From Flavobacterium flavigenum (GTDB lineage: Bacteria > Bacteroidota > Bacteroidia > Flavobacteriales > Flavobacteriaceae), in assembly GCF_027111255.2 (NCBI RefSeq), contig NZ_CP114285.2, positions 5,208,001 through 5,272,000 on the forward strand: a DNA stretch of 64,000 bases, in the 5' to 3' direction. The translations under genes and the position numbers were made by a program. Below, in pieces: positions 27,460-38,106 of this stretch; the stretch's first letter is position 1; the number at the start of each line of letters is the position of its first letter. Below the pieces are notes generated by a model. It made no database searches, was not told the origin of the DNA, and saw nothing but the letters and a program-made list of their open reading frames with translations.

Positions 27460-28830
27460 TTAACTTAATTTAAAATTCTTTTCTATTGCTTTGATCATTT
27501 CCCCGGCAACATCTTTATTTGTAGCGCCTTCAATTCCTTCAAGTCCTGGAGAAGAATTTACTTCAAGCAATAGAGGTCCTTTAGATGAACGAATGATGTC
27601 AACACCAGCTACTTTTAAATCCATTGCTTTTGCGGCTTTAATCGCGATCTTTTTTTCTTCAGCAGTTACTTTTATTACTGATGCAGTTCCGCCCAAATGA
27701 ATATTAGCTCTAAATTCGCCTGGCATAGCCTCGCGCTGAATGGCTGCGACTACTTTGCCATCAATCACAAAACAGCGAATGTCTTTTCCGTTAGCTTCTT
27801 TAATGAATTCCTGGACTAAAATATTTGCGTTTAGACTTTTAAAGGCATTTATTACGCTTTCTGCAGCTTTTTTGGTTTCGGCCAAAACAACGCCTTTTCC
27901 TTGCGTTCCTTCTAGTAATTTTACAATTAAAGGAGAGCCTCCAACCATTTTAATTAAATTGTCAGTGTCTAAAGGAGAATTTGCAAAACCAGTCGTTGGA
28001 ATATCAATACCGCTATTTAAAAGCAGTTGCAGCGAGTACAATTTATCTCGTGACTGTGTTATGGCTGTAGCCGAATTTAAAACAAATACTTTCAAAGCTT
28101 CGAATTGACGGGTCAGGGCACAGCCATAAAAAGTAATACTTGGACGAATTCTCGGAATAATAGCGTCAAACTGGTTTAGTATTTTTCCACCACGATAATG
28201 GATTTCGGGAGTTTTAGCATCCAGTTTCATATAGCATTCTTTGATGTTTAAAAAATGCATTTCATGGCCACGCATTTCGCCGGCTTCCATAATTCTTTTG
28301 TTGCTGTATAATTCGGGATTGCTTGCTAAAAGCCCAATTCGTAATCCGGAACTTGCCTTTTCAGAATTTTGATAAAGTTCTTTTAACGTTTCAGTAGAAG
28401 GTTGTCCCAGCATGTATTTTTCTTCAGGGTCGACTAATACGCGTCCGCTCATTGCTTCACGTCCCAAAAGCATACGAAATCCCATAGAATCCCGATTGGT
28501 CAGTGTCATTTCGATTGGCCATTTTATTTCGCCAAGTTTAATGCTGGTCTGAATTACATAACGATGTTCCCTGAAACCGCTTGAACTTTTTACAATTCTT
28601 TTATCAATCAAAGGAGCTTCACAATGGATTACGGTTTTAATGTTATTCTGAATTGGATTAATATCGAATTTTACCCAATTGGCATCATTTTTTATAAATG
28701 GAGCTATATTGATGGCATGCATTGCCGAAGTTTTTGCGCCTGAATCCACACGAGCCTTAATTGTAGGGATTCCCAGTTCAGGAAATGCGCACCATTCTTC
28801 ACTGCCTAAAATGACTTTGTTTTGAAGCAT
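27460..28830 (-). CDS. Fusion of RimB-like retropepsin protease and RimK-like glutamate ligase
   Basis: The 456-residue protein joins two activities usually found as separate genes. Residues 1-150 are a RimB-type retropepsin-like domain, with active-site loop [12 protein letters not shown] (Asp29) and [15 protein letters not shown]. Residues 160-455 are an ATP-grasp RimK domain: [57 protein letters not shown] and [20 protein letters not shown]. RimK adds glutamate to the C-terminus of ribosomal protein S6, and RimB-type proteases trim it (known from Pseudomonas). A single chain would hold both writer and eraser. Substrate here is inferred. Single-gene unit. Confidence 0.9.
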   Translation of the reverse strand: MLQNKVILGSEEWCAFPELGIPTIKARVDSGAKTSAMHAINIAPFIKNDANWVKFDINPIQNNIKTVIHCEAPLIDKRIVKSSSGFREHRYVIQTSIKLGEIKWPIEMTLTNRDSMGFRMLLGREAMSGRVLVDPEEKYMLGQPSTETLKELYQNSEKASSGLRIGLLASNPELYSNKRIMEAGEMRGHEMHFLNIKECYMKLDAKTPEIHYRGGKILNQFDAIIPRIRPSITFYGCALTRQFEALKVFVLNSATAITQSRDKLYSLQLLLNSGIDIPTTGFANSPLDTDNLIKMVGGSPLIVKLLEGTQGKGVVLAETKKAAESVINAFKSLNANILVQEFIKEANGKDIRCFVIDGKVVAAIQREAMPGEFRANIHLGGTASVIKVTAEEKKIAIKAAKAMDLKVAGVDIIRSSKGPLLLEVNSSPGLEGIEGATNKDVAGEMIKAIEKNFKLS

Positions 28831-28902
28831 ATATTGTTTTTTATTGTAGAGATTTAATAACCAAAAATAGCTATTTGCTTTATTAAAGATAGTGATTTAT
28901 CT

Positions 28903-28943
28903 AAAAAAATACACCCGTTATGTTATGAAAACGTAACGGGTGT
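28903..28943 (-). terminator. clpC terminator
   Basis: ACACCCGTTA (28911-28920) pairs exactly with TAACGGGTGT (28934-28943); seven T follow on the minus strand (28903-28909). Confidence 0.85.
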
Positions 28944-28971
28944 GTTATTTCTGTTATAAATTTAAACTAAT

Positions 28972-31518
28972 TTATTGATTGGTCGGTTCTTCTGCTTTAT
29001 GTATTTCTACTGAAAGTTCCTGAGAATCATCTTTCAAATCCATTACAATTTCATCACCTGAATGTATTTTTGAAGTGATGATTTCTTCGGCTAACAAATC
29101 TTCAACATATTTTTGGATAGCTCTTTTTAGTGGTCTTGCTCCAAATTGTCTGTCAAAGCCTTTTTCGGCAATAAAAGCTTTTGCTTTATCTGTCAAACTT
29201 AAATTATATCCAAGTTCAGAAATACGAGCGTATAATTTTTTAAGCTCAATCTCGATGATAAGATCAATGTCAGCTTTTTCTAATGCATTAAATACAATTA
29301 CGTCATCAATTCTGTTTAAGAATTCAGGAGCAAAAGTTTTCTTCAATGCATTTTCGATAATGCTTTTAGAATTTTCATCAGCCTGAGCCACTTTAGCAGC
29401 AGTTCCGAATCCAACACCTTGTCCGAAATCTTTTAACTGACGTGCACCAACATTCGAAGTCATGATAATGATTGTGTTTTTAAAGTCGATTTTACGACCT
29501 AAACTATCAGTCAGATAACCATCATCTAAAACCTGAAGCATCATGTTGAATACATCTGGATGTGCTTTTTCGATCTCATCTAAAAGGACAACACAATAAG
29601 GTTTTCTGCGAACTTTTTCAGTCAATTGACCACCTTCTTCATAACCAACATATCCCGGAGGCGCTCCAACTAAACGGGAGATAGCAAATTTCTCCATATA
29701 TTCGCTCATGTCGATACGAACCAAAGCATCTTCAGAATCGAATAATTCTTTTGCTAAAACTTTTGCCAATTGTGTTTTACCAACTCCGGTCTGACCTAAG
29801 AAAATAAATGAACCAATTGGTTTGTTTGGATCTTTAAGTCCGGCTCTGTTACGCTGAATAGAACGTGCAATTTTTAAAACAGCATCGTTTTGTCCGATCA
29901 CTTTATTCTGAATCAATTCAGGTAATTTGGCTAATTTATTACTTTCCGTCTGTGCAATTCGATTTACAGGAATTCCGGTCATCATAGAAACCACATCGGC
30001 TACATTGTCTTCAGTAACTTCAATTCTATTGCTTTTAGAATCTTCTTCCCATTGTTCCTGAGCAAGGGCTAAATCTTTTTCAATACGTTTTTCATCATCA
30101 CGAAGTTTGGCAGCCTCTTCATATTTTTGCTTTTTGACAACCATATTTTTGTTCTCACGCACTTCTTCTAACTGGCGTTCCAGATCCAAAATTTGCTTTG
30201 GAACGTCAATATTAGTGATGTGTACACGAGATCCGGCCTCGTCCATAGCATCGATAGCTTTGTCTGGTAAAAAACGTTCAGACATATATCTGTTGGTTAA
30301 TTTAACGCAGGCTTCAATTGCTTCCTGAGTATAAGTTACATTGTGATGGTCTTCGTATTTGTCTTTTACATTGTTCAAAATGGCAATTGTTTCTTCAACA
30401 GAAGTTGGTTCCACAATTACTTTTTGGAAACGTCTTTCTAAAGCACCATCTTTTTCAATATATTGTCTGTACTCATCAAGAGTGGTAGCACCAATACATT
30501 GTATTTCACCTCTTGCTAATGCTGGTTTAAACATGTTTGAGGCATCAAGTGAACCAGTTGCTCCGCCGGCACCAACAATAGTATGTATTTCATCAATAAA
30601 AAGAATAATATCGTCGTTTTTCTCAAGCTCGTTCATTACGGCTTTCATTCTTTCTTCAAATTGTCCTCTATATTTTGTTCCGGCAACTAAGCTTGCCAGG
30701 TCAAGGGTAACAACGCGTTTGTGAAAAAGAATACGCGATACTTTCTTTTGGATTATGCGCAAAGCCAGTCCTTCTGCGATAGCAGATTTACCAACTCCCG
30801 GCTCTCCAATAAGGAGTGGGTTGTTCTTTTTTCTTCGGCTTAAGATTTGAGAAACACGTTCAATTTCTTTTTCGCGTCCTACAACAGGATCCAGTTTTCC
30901 TTCTTCGGCCATTTCTGTTAAATCTCTCCCAAAATTATCTAATACCGGAGTTTTCGATTTTTTGTTTGACTTATTGGCTGGATTGTTAAAACTACTTTCT
31001 TTTAAACTGTCATCTTGTCCTGGATCATCGTTATATGATTCGTTTTTTGGCAAGTTTTCTAAGAATTCTTCTTCGTTTGGCGTCATATTTAAATATTGTT
31101 CTTTAGCTATATCATAATCTATTTTTAGCTTATTCAATAGCTTGGTTGTTGGGTCGTTTTCGTTTCGCAAGATGCATAAAAGCAGGTGTGCCGTGCTAAT
31201 CGACGAGCTTTGAAATACTTTAGCTTCAAGGAAGGTTGTCTTCAGGGCTCTTTCGGCCTGTCGGGTAAGATGAAGATTCTTCTTTTCGGTGTTTACTTCA
31301 ACGCTGTGGTTGGCCGGACTCAGTATTTCTACCTTCCTGCGTAAATGGTCTAAATCGACTGCCAGGTTATTAAGTATATGAATAGCTTTTCCGTTACCAT
31401 CTCTTAAAATGCCCAGCATTAGATGTTCAGTACCAATAAAGTCGTGCCCTAAGCGAAGAGCTTCCTCTTTACTGTATGTAATAACATCTTTTACTCTTGG
31501 TGAAAAATTATCATCCAT
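28972..31518 (-). CDS. clpC: ATP-dependent Clp protease ATP-binding subunit ClpC
   Basis: AAA+ unfoldase that feeds ClpP. The 848-residue protein has the double Clp_N repeat (residues 1-150), first Walker A GEPGVGKS, a UVR/coiled-coil linker ([20 protein letters not shown]), second Walker A GQTGVGKT and a C-terminal D2-small domain. The UVR linker separates ClpC from ClpA and ClpB. Residues 155-190 are a low-complexity polar linker. It is monocistronic and divergent from gyrA. Confidence 0.95.
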   Translation of the reverse strand: MDDNFSPRVKDVITYSKEEALRLGHDFIGTEHLMLGILRDGNGKAIHILNNLAVDLDHLRRKVEILSPANHSVEVNTEKKNLHLTRQAERALKTTFLEAKVFQSSSISTAHLLLCILRNENDPTTKLLNKLKIDYDIAKEQYLNMTPNEEEFLENLPKNESYNDDPGQDDSLKESSFNNPANKSNKKSKTPVLDNFGRDLTEMAEEGKLDPVVGREKEIERVSQILSRRKKNNPLLIGEPGVGKSAIAEGLALRIIQKKVSRILFHKRVVTLDLASLVAGTKYRGQFEERMKAVMNELEKNDDIILFIDEIHTIVGAGGATGSLDASNMFKPALARGEIQCIGATTLDEYRQYIEKDGALERRFQKVIVEPTSVEETIAILNNVKDKYEDHHNVTYTQEAIEACVKLTNRYMSERFLPDKAIDAMDEAGSRVHITNIDVPKQILDLERQLEEVRENKNMVVKKQKYEEAAKLRDDEKRIEKDLALAQEQWEEDSKSNRIEVTEDNVADVVSMMTGIPVNRIAQTESNKLAKLPELIQNKVIGQNDAVLKIARSIQRNRAGLKDPNKPIGSFIFLGQTGVGKTQLAKVLAKELFDSEDALVRIDMSEYMEKFAISRLVGAPPGYVGYEEGGQLTEKVRRKPYCVVLLDEIEKAHPDVFNMMLQVLDDGYLTDSLGRKIDFKNTIIIMTSNVGARQLKDFGQGVGFGTAAKVAQADENSKSIIENALKKTFAPEFLNRIDDVIVFNALEKADIDLIIEIELKKLYARISELGYNLSLTDKAKAFIAEKGFDRQFGARPLKRAIQKYVEDLLAEEIITSKIHSGDEIVMDLKDDSQELSVEIHKAEEPTNQ

Positions 31519-31727
31519 AATATATAATTGGTATTGTAAATTTAATGAATTAGTGATTGAAAAACAAAAACCATACCTTTCAGAAACACCTGTCAGCTAA
31601 TAGACAAAAAAAATAGTAATAAAACAGTTAAAAAAGGCTTAATTTATTAACTAAAACGCAAAAAAAAGTTGTTAATAAATCATTGAAATATCTGTAAGGA
31701 AATAGCTGAAAAAATTTCAAAAAAACG

Positions 31728-31735
31728 TATCTTGG
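31728..31735 (+). promoter_or_regulatory. gyrA promoter -7 candidate
   Basis: TATCTTGG differs from TAnnTTTG at one base, and lies 39 bases before the ATG. The 256-base clpC-gyrA gap holds nothing else that I recognise. Confidence 0.35.
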
Positions 31736-31774
31736 CACGCTTTGAAAATTAATATAATTATTTAATATAACATT

Positions 31775-34417
31775 ATGTCTGAAGGAGAAAAGTTAATTCC
31801 TATTAACATCGAAGAAGAAATGAAATCAGCTTACATCGATTATTCGATGTCGGTAATCGTATCAAGGGCACTTCCGGATGTTAGAGATGGCTTGAAACCG
31901 GTACATCGAAGAGTTCTTTACGGAATGTATGACTTAGGAGTAACATCAAGATCAGCCCACAAAAAATCTGCGAGAATCGTGGGAGAAGTTCTGGGTAAGT
32001 ATCACCCTCATGGGGATACATCTGTTTATGATGCCATGGTTCGTATGGCTCAGGAATGGAGTATGCGTTATCTTTTAGTTGATGGTCAGGGTAATTTTGG
32101 TTCTGTAGATGGGGATAGCCCTGCAGCAATGCGTTACACTGAGGCCAGAATGAAAAGGATTTCGGAAGAAATTATGGCAGATATCGAAAAAGAAACTGTT
32201 GATTTTCAATTGAACTTTGACGATACATTATATGAACCAAAAGTAATGCCTACAAGAGTTCCTACCTTATTAGTTAATGGAGCAACAGGTATTGCAGTTG
32301 GTATGGCAACCAATATGCCTCCACACAATTTAACAGAAGTTATCAATGGTACTCTGGCATACCTTGATAATAACGATATTGAAGTAGACGAATTAATGAC
32401 ACATATTAAAGCTCCGGATTTTCCAACCGGTGGTATAATATATGGTTATGAAGGCGTACGTGAAGCATTTAAAACCGGTAGAGGGCGTATTGTAATGCGT
32501 GCTAAAGTCGGTTTTGAAGAAGTTGACGGAAGGGAATCTATCATTGTTACTGAAATTCCGTATCAGGTTAATAAAGCTGATATGATTAAACGTACAGCAG
32601 ACCTGGTTAACGAGAAGAAAATCGAAGGTATTGCGAATATCCGTGACGAATCTGACAGAAACGGTATGCGTATCGTTTACATCTTAAAGCGCGATGCAAC
32701 TCCAAATGTAGTTTTAAATACCTTATATAAATTTACACAATTACAGTCTTCTTTCAGTGTAAATAATATTGCATTGGTAAAAGGCCGTCCTCAAATGCTG
32801 AATCTGAAAGACATGATTCATTATTTTATTGAGCACCGCCATGATGTTGTAGTTAGAAGAACGCAGTTTGAATTGCGTAAAGCAGAAGAAAGAGCTCATA
32901 TTTTAGAAGGATTAATTATAGCATCAGACAATATTGATGAAGTAATTGCAATTATCAGAGGTTCTAAAAATACAGAAGAAGCACGTGAGAAATTAATTGA
33001 GAGATTCAGTTTATCAGACATTCAGGCTCGTGCAATTGTTGAAATGCGTTTACGACAGTTGACTGGTCTTGAACAGGATAAATTAAGAGCTGAGTACGAA
33101 GAGTTGATGAAATTAATAGAGCATTTAAAAGCTTTATTGGCAGATGTTAATTTGAGAACCGACTTAATTAAGGAAGAACTTGTTGAAATCCGTGATAAAT
33201 ATGGAGACGAGCGTCGTTCCCAAATTGAATATTCTGGTGGAGACGTAAGTATTGAAGATTTAATTGCCGATGAAAATGTAGTAATTACAATTTCGCATGC
33301 AGGTTACATCAAACGTACAAACTTAACAGAATACAAAACTCAAAATAGAGGAGGAGTTGGTCAAAAAAGTGCCGGGACAAGAGATCAGGATTTCCTTGAG
33401 CATATGTTTGTAGCTACAAATCATCAATATATGATGTTCTTTACGCAAAAAGGAAAATGTTTCTGGATGCGTGTTTATGAAATTCCTGAAGGAAGTAAAA
33501 CGGCAAAAGGAAGAGCAATTCAAAACCTTGTAAATATTGAAAGCGATGATAAAGTAAAAGCTTTCATTTGTACACAAGACTTAAAAGATAAAGATTACAT
33601 CAACAGCCATAATTTGGTTATGGTTACGAAACAAGGTCAGGTTAAGAAAACATCTTTAGAGAAATATTCTAAGCCTAGAGTAAATGGTGTAGCAGCTATT
33701 ACTATTAAAGAAGGTGATGAGTTGATGGGGGCACAGTTAACAAACGGAGAAAGCCAAATTATCTTAGCTGTAAAATCCGGAAAACTGGTTCGTTTTGAAG
33801 AAACGAAAACGCGTCCAATGGGAAGAACAGCTTCTGGAGTTCGCGGTATCACACTAAAAGATGATACTGATGAAGTTATTGGTATGGTTACTGTTGATAA
33901 AAATGATATTAATGATTCACAAATTCTGGTTGTAACTGAAAATGGTTATGGTAAACGTACTAAATTAGTTGATGAAGATGGTGAAGATGTTTACAGAATT
34001 ACAAACCGTGGAGGTAAAGGAGTTAAAACGCTAAATATCACTGAAAAAACAGGAAAATTAATCTCTATTAATGCTGTAACGGATTCTGATGATTTGATGA
34101 TTATCAATAAATCAGGACTGACAATCAGAATGGCGATTGAAGATTTACGTGTTATGGGGCGTGCTACCCAGGGTGTAAGACTTATTAATTTAAAAGGGAA
34201 AGATTCTATTGCAGCTGTTACAACTGTGATGAAAGATGAAGTTGATGAAGTTGTTGTAGATGAAGACGGAAATGTTATTGAATCCGGAATTGAAAGGGTT
34301 AAACCCGATTTAGAAGTTCTTGAAGATGACAGTGCAGCCGAAGATGATGAAGACGATGATTCTGAAGAAGAAGTTGAAGATGAGGATGATGCTGAAGAAG
34401 AGGAATCTGAAGAATAA
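31775..34417 (+). CDS. gyrA: DNA gyrase subunit A
   Basis: Cuts and rejoins DNA in negative supercoiling. The 880-residue protein has the DNA-gate domain with catalytic Tyr121 ([10 protein letters not shown]), the quinolone-region motif [12 protein letters not shown] with Thr82 and Asp86 (the wild-type residues in Flavobacterium), and six C-terminal beta-pinwheel blades, including the GyrA-box region [12 protein letters not shown] (QRRGGxG type). The last about 45 residues are an Asp/Glu/Ser tail ([19 protein letters not shown]...). Length is normal for Bacteroidetes. The TPR gene follows by 40 bases. Confidence 0.97.
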   Translation: MSEGEKLIPINIEEEMKSAYIDYSMSVIVSRALPDVRDGLKPVHRRVLYGMYDLGVTSRSAHKKSARIVGEVLGKYHPHGDTSVYDAMVRMAQEWSMRYLLVDGQGNFGSVDGDSPAAMRYTEARMKRISEEIMADIEKETVDFQLNFDDTLYEPKVMPTRVPTLLVNGATGIAVGMATNMPPHNLTEVINGTLAYLDNNDIEVDELMTHIKAPDFPTGGIIYGYEGVREAFKTGRGRIVMRAKVGFEEVDGRESIIVTEIPYQVNKADMIKRTADLVNEKKIEGIANIRDESDRNGMRIVYILKRDATPNVVLNTLYKFTQLQSSFSVNNIALVKGRPQMLNLKDMIHYFIEHRHDVVVRRTQFELRKAEERAHILEGLIIASDNIDEVIAIIRGSKNTEEAREKLIERFSLSDIQARAIVEMRLRQLTGLEQDKLRAEYEELMKLIEHLKALLADVNLRTDLIKEELVEIRDKYGDERRSQIEYSGGDVSIEDLIADENVVITISHAGYIKRTNLTEYKTQNRGGVGQKSAGTRDQDFLEHMFVATNHQYMMFFTQKGKCFWMRVYEIPEGSKTAKGRAIQNLVNIESDDKVKAFICTQDLKDKDYINSHNLVMVTKQGQVKKTSLEKYSKPRVNGVAAITIKEGDELMGAQLTNGESQIILAVKSGKLVRFEETKTRPMGRTASGVRGITLKDDTDEVIGMVTVDKNDINDSQILVVTENGYGKRTKLVDEDGEDVYRITNRGGKGVKTLNITEKTGKLISINAVTDSDDLMIINKSGLTIRMAIEDLRVMGRATQGVRLINLKGKDSIAAVTTVMKDEVDEVVVDEDGNVIESGIERVKPDLEVLEDDSAAEDDEDDDSEEEVEDEDDAEEEESEE

Positions 34418-34457
34418 AATGAACCACACAAATTAAAATTAATACAAATTGAATATT

Positions 34458-35726
34458 ATGAAAAGTAAATATGTAATACTTGCATCAGCATTATTTATTT
34501 CAGTAGCTACTTTTGCTCAGAAAGATCAGATAAAAAGTGCTGAAAAAGCATTAAAAGGCGGAGATGCACAAGGTGCGCTTGCACAATTAAAGGACGCGGA
34601 AAATCTTATTGTAAATGCAAAAGATACAGAGCAGGCACAATATTATTTTATTCAGGGAAATGCTTATTTAGATCTTGCAAACAAAAAAGTAGAAGAAGGG
34701 AAAAATTTATCTCTTGCTGCAGAAAGCTATAAAAAGTTAATTGAAATTGAGAAAACATCCGGAAAACAAAAATTCTCAACTCAGGCTGCTGCTTCAATTG
34801 CTCAAATTAAAGGATTGTTAATTAATTCAGCTATTGCGGATACGCAATCAAATAAAGCTGCTGAAGGAGCAAAAAAATTGTATGATGCTTACTCTTTGGA
34901 TAAAAAAGATACCATCAATTTATATTATGCAGCTTCTACTTATGTAAACGCTCAGGATTATGATGCAGCTTTACCAATGTACGAAGAGTTGAAAAAATTA
35001 AATTATTCAGGAAAAGGAACAAGCTATACAGCTGTAAACAAAGTTTCTGGTAATGAAGATGGTTTTAATAATGAAAAAGACAGAGATTTAGCTGTAAAAT
35101 TAGGAACTCATGAAAAACCTAAAAAAGAAGTTATTCCTTCTAAAAGAGGTGAAGTTTACAAAAATTATGCATTAATTTTAGTTCAGAAAGGAAGAACTGA
35201 AGATGCTAAAAAAGCTTTGGCTGATGCAAGAAAAGCTAACCCGGAAGATTCTTCTTTAATCCTTTCAGAAGCTAATTTATATTTAGAAACTAAAGATTAT
35301 GATACTTATAAAAAGTTAGTTGGAGAAGCTTTACAAAAAGATCCAAATAATAAGGAGTTAATTTTCAACCTTGGTGTATTAAGTGCAAATGCTAAGAATG
35401 CTGCAGATGCTGAAAAATATTATTTAAAAGTGATTGAAATAGATCCTAATTATGCAAATGCTTATCTTAATCTTGCTGCATTAAAATTAGAGGCAGAAAA
35501 GCCAATTATTGACGAAATGAATAAATTGGGTACTTCTGATAAAGATATGAAGCGTTATGATGTATTGAAAAAACAAAGAGAAAATGTTTTTAAAAGCGTA
35601 ATTCCATATCTTAAAAAAGCAAATGAATTGGATCCAAAGAATGAAGATGTTTCTAAAACATTATTAGGAGTTTACAAAGCTCTTGAAATGACTGCTGAGG
35701 CCAAAGCGTTAAAAGCAACAATGTAA
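34458..35726 (+). CDS. Secreted/periplasmic TPR protein
   Basis: The 422-residue protein has a signal peptide (MKSKYVILASALFISVATFAQ; the first 21 residues) and several TPR-like helix pairs, clearest at KGRTEDAKKALADARKANPE, NNKELIFNLGVLSANAKN and DPNYANAYLNLAALKLEAEK. I use the ATG at 34458; the frame could start at TTG 34449 but the signal peptide fits the ATG. It is 40 bases after gyrA and probably co-transcribed. A scaffold role in the envelope is likely; partner unknown. Confidence 0.85.
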   Translation: MKSKYVILASALFISVATFAQKDQIKSAEKALKGGDAQGALAQLKDAENLIVNAKDTEQAQYYFIQGNAYLDLANKKVEEGKNLSLAAESYKKLIEIEKTSGKQKFSTQAAASIAQIKGLLINSAIADTQSNKAAEGAKKLYDAYSLDKKDTINLYYAASTYVNAQDYDAALPMYEELKKLNYSGKGTSYTAVNKVSGNEDGFNNEKDRDLAVKLGTHEKPKKEVIPSKRGEVYKNYALILVQKGRTEDAKKALADARKANPEDSSLILSEANLYLETKDYDTYKKLVGEALQKDPNNKELIFNLGVLSANAKNAADAEKYYLKVIEIDPNYANAYLNLAALKLEAEKPIIDEMNKLGTSDKDMKRYDVLKKQRENVFKSVIPYLKKANELDPKNEDVSKTLLGVYKALEMTAEAKALKATM

Positions 35727-35749
35727 TAGTTTAAACAAATAAAAATGCA

Positions 35750-35781
35750 AAGCCGTCTAAAATATTTAGGCGGTTTTTTTT
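35750..35781 (+). terminator. Terminator of gyrA-TPR unit, hit by IS256 element
   Basis: AAGCCGTCTAAA (35750-35761) pairs with TTTAGGCGGTTTTTTTT (one G-T pair). The IS256 element's target duplication (35777-35784) starts inside this T-run. Confidence 0.8.
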
Positions 35782-35784
35782 ATT
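35777..35784. repeat. Left target-site duplication of IS256 element
   Basis: TTTTTATT is repeated exactly at 37125-37132, on the other side of the element. Eight bases is typical of IS256-type insertion. Confidence 0.8.
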
Positions 35785-37124
35785 GGTAGTGTCTCACTAA
35801 CTGTGTAAGTTAAAAAATGATGGGGTTATTAAATCACCATCATTTTTTTTAACTTTAACTTTTACACAGTCTTATGAAAAAAGAAGATTTATTATCAGAT
35901 GAATTTTTAAAACAATTCAAAACAGGTGAAGACCTAAACGGTTTTCTGGCTCAATTACAAAAACGAGGAATAGAAGCTATTCTATCGGGGGAGCTGGATT
36001 CTCATCTAGGATATGAGAAACACGAAAAGACAGCTTCATCGAATTCTCGTAATGGTTTTTCCAATAAGAAAATAAAAACTTCATTTGGAGAATCAGACAT
36101 TCAGGTTCCCAGGGACAGGGAAGCTTCTTTTAATCCCATGATTATTCCAAAACGTCAAAGCATGATTGATGGATTAGAGAATGTAATTATCTCTCTTTAC
36201 GCCAAAGGAATGACTGTTAGTGATATTGAAGAACAAATAAGAGAAGTCTATAAATTTGACATATCAACCTCCACTATTTCCAGAATTACCGAATCAGTTT
36301 CCAATGATATAACAGCTTGGCAAAATCGCCCGTTAGAACCTGTTTATTTAATCGTTTGGATGGATGGGATTGTCTTTAAAGTTCGAGAGAACTCAAAGGT
36401 TATTAACAAAACTATTTATCTTGCTGTTGGTCTGAATCGAGAAGGAAAAAAAGAAGTTTTAGGCATGTGGTTAGGCAAGAATGAAAGTGCCAGCTTTTGG
36501 TTAGGGGTTTTAACAGATTTAAAAGCCAGAGGTGTTGAGGATATATTAATTACAGCTACAGATAACCTAAACGGCTTTACTCAGACTATTAAAAATGTAT
36601 TCCCTGAATCACAGACTCAAATCTGTGTAGTACACCAAATACGTAACTCAGCGCGTTATGTAGTATGGAAAGATAAAAAGGAGTTCTCTAAAGATATGAA
36701 GCAGATTTATGATGCTCCAACTAAAGAAGCTGCTAAAGCTGCTCTTGAAGATTTTGCCTTTAAATGGAATCAAAAATATCCTTATGCCGTTAAATCCTGG
36801 CAGGAAAACTGGGAAGAACTTACAGTCTTTTTTGACTTCCCTATAGAAATTAGGAAAATAATTTATACCACTAATCTAATTGAAAATCTAAATGGAAAGG
36901 TTAGAAAATACACCAAAAATAAATTATCATTCCCCACAGATGAAGCTGTTTTAAAATCTGTATATTTGGCTTTAAGAGAAGCTACCAAAAAATGGACAAT
37001 GCCAATCCATAATTGGGGATTAATACTCAATCAGTTCTTAACTATATTTGAAAAAAGGGTTCAACTTTAATTAAAAAGTCAAACCCCGTTATTTTTAAAC
37101 TTACACACTTTTAAGGACAGTGTC
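35785..37124 (+). mobile_element. Complete IS256-family insertion sequence (1340 bp)
   Basis: The ends GGTAGTGTCTCACTAACTGT (left) and, inverted, GACACTGTCCTTAAAAGTGT (right) align without gaps through a shared TGTGTAAG (16 of 25). They continue with similar AT-rich sequence to GGGGTT on both sides. One transposase gene fills the element. The exact 8-bp duplication implies a simple, fairly recent insertion. Confidence 0.9.
35874..37070 (+). CDS. IS256-family (mutator-type) transposase
   Basis: The 398-residue DDE transposase is intact. Catalytic residues are Asp164 ([10 protein letters not shown]), Asp230 (TATDNLNGF) and Glu337 ([15 protein letters not shown]); the CVVHQIRNS block (251-259) between D and E is the family's C-x2-H motif. 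The N-terminal DNA-binding part contains the LGYEKHEK and [12 protein letters not shown] blocks of IS256 proteins. A dyad in its leader (ATGATGGGGTTATTAAATCACCATCAT) may limit read-through translation. Confidence 0.95.
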   Translation: MKKEDLLSDEFLKQFKTGEDLNGFLAQLQKRGIEAILSGELDSHLGYEKHEKTASSNSRNGFSNKKIKTSFGESDIQVPRDREASFNPMIIPKRQSMIDGLENVIISLYAKGMTVSDIEEQIREVYKFDISTSTISRITESVSNDITAWQNRPLEPVYLIVWMDGIVFKVRENSKVINKTIYLAVGLNREGKKEVLGMWLGKNESASFWLGVLTDLKARGVEDILITATDNLNGFTQTIKNVFPESQTQICVVHQIRNSARYVVWKDKKEFSKDMKQIYDAPTKEAAKAALEDFAFKWNQKYPYAVKSWQENWEELTVFFDFPIEIRKIIYTTNLIENLNGKVRKYTKNKLSFPTDEAVLKSVYLALREATKKWTMPIHNWGLILNQFLTIFEKRVQL

Positions 37125-37132
37125 TTTTTATT
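37125..37132. repeat. Right target-site duplication of IS256 element
   Basis: TTTTTATT, an exact copy of 35777-35784. The AT-rich stretch from here to 37375 shows no gene. Confidence 0.8.
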
Positions 37133-37375
37133 TGCAGCCACACAAAAAAAATATGATTTGCTAATATCTGTTTTTAAATGCATGCTTATTTATGCAATAA
37201 AATAAAATACTTCAATTTACTTTTCTGTGTTAGCATAAGCGTCTTTGATGATTGTATTACTTTTATATTTAATCATTATATTGCCATCTACTTTTAATAG
37301 TAATAAAATTAATTTTACAGTTATTTATCTTTTGGAGTACTTTTAACGGTTTTTTCTAAAGTTTTATTATGAAAA

Positions 37376-37408
37376 AAAAGAGAGCATCAAATTTTGATAC
37401 TCTCTTTT
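37376..37408 (-). terminator. Terminator after His-rich protein gene
   Basis: AAAAGAGAGCATCAAA (37376-37391) pairs with TTTGATACTCTCTTTT (37393-37408) with one mismatch; the minus strand then reads a T-run. Confidence 0.75.
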
Positions 37409-37428
37409 ACTAAAATTAAGATAACGTT

Positions 37429-37938
37429 TTATCTCCTTCCGTGACCATGATCATCACGTCTTTCGTGTCTGTCATGTCTATCATGTCTGTGATCTCTATC
37501 ATGATGTTTATAGTTTTTATGGTGATCACGGTGACGGTCATTATACGCATATCCAGGTCGTGGTTCGTAACATCTTTGTGGAGCCCCGTGGTATCCTTTA
37601 TAATATTTTACTTTATGTCTGTCAAAATATTTATAAGGAGTTCTTCCGTGGTAGTCATTTAAAACTACTTTGTAGCCTCCATATAAGTCGTAATTTCTGT
37701 AAGGTCTTGGCAAATAAGAGGTTCTAACCCATCTTCCTCCTCCAAAATAAATGAATTGTGAAGCACGTACATCATAATAAGCTTCAATATCCGGAAGATA
37801 ATAATATTCTACTTCAGAATATCCAACTGGTCCCCACGCAGGCGGTGTTCCTATGTTTACATTTACAGATACCTGAGCTTGTGTCGAATTTGCAACGATT
37901 AGAAATAATCCTACGATTGCTATTTTGATTGTTTTCAT
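37429..37938 (-). CDS. Secreted His/Arg/Asp-rich protein
   Basis: The 169-residue protein has a signal peptide (KTIKIAIVGLFLIVANSTQAQ, cut near 22), a Tyr/Gly/Pro-rich middle (YYYLPDIEAYYDVRASQFIY; GGGRWVRTSYLPRPYR), and a C-terminal 50 residues dominated by His, Asp, Arg and Lys (DRHRDHHKNYKHHDRDHRHD...). Similar small envelope proteins are common in flavobacteria. The tail could bind metal ions or nucleic acid, but no evidence goes beyond composition. Single gene. Confidence 0.75.
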   Translation of the reverse strand: MKTIKIAIVGLFLIVANSTQAQVSVNVNIGTPPAWGPVGYSEVEYYYLPDIEAYYDVRASQFIYFGGGRWVRTSYLPRPYRNYDLYGGYKVVLNDYHGRTPYKYFDRHKVKYYKGYHGAPQRCYEPRPGYAYNDRHRDHHKNYKHHDRDHRHDRHDRHERRDDHGHGRR

Positions 37939-38106
37939 TTTTAATACTTTTTAAATGTTAATCTATATGTGGATATCCATATATTATGCCAAAACATAAA
38001 AACAAAATGTGTTTTGACTGTAAAAAACAATCTAAAAAGCAATAGTTAAATCGTATCTTGTTGATTATTAATTTGTTTTAATCAGAAAGAAAAAACAGAA
38101 AAATGC

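Noticed and set aside
33991-34431. Ser-rich minus-strand open frame of 146 codons
   Set aside because: It is the reverse reading of the acidic (GAT/GAA) tail of gyrA; poly-Ser results from that codon run.
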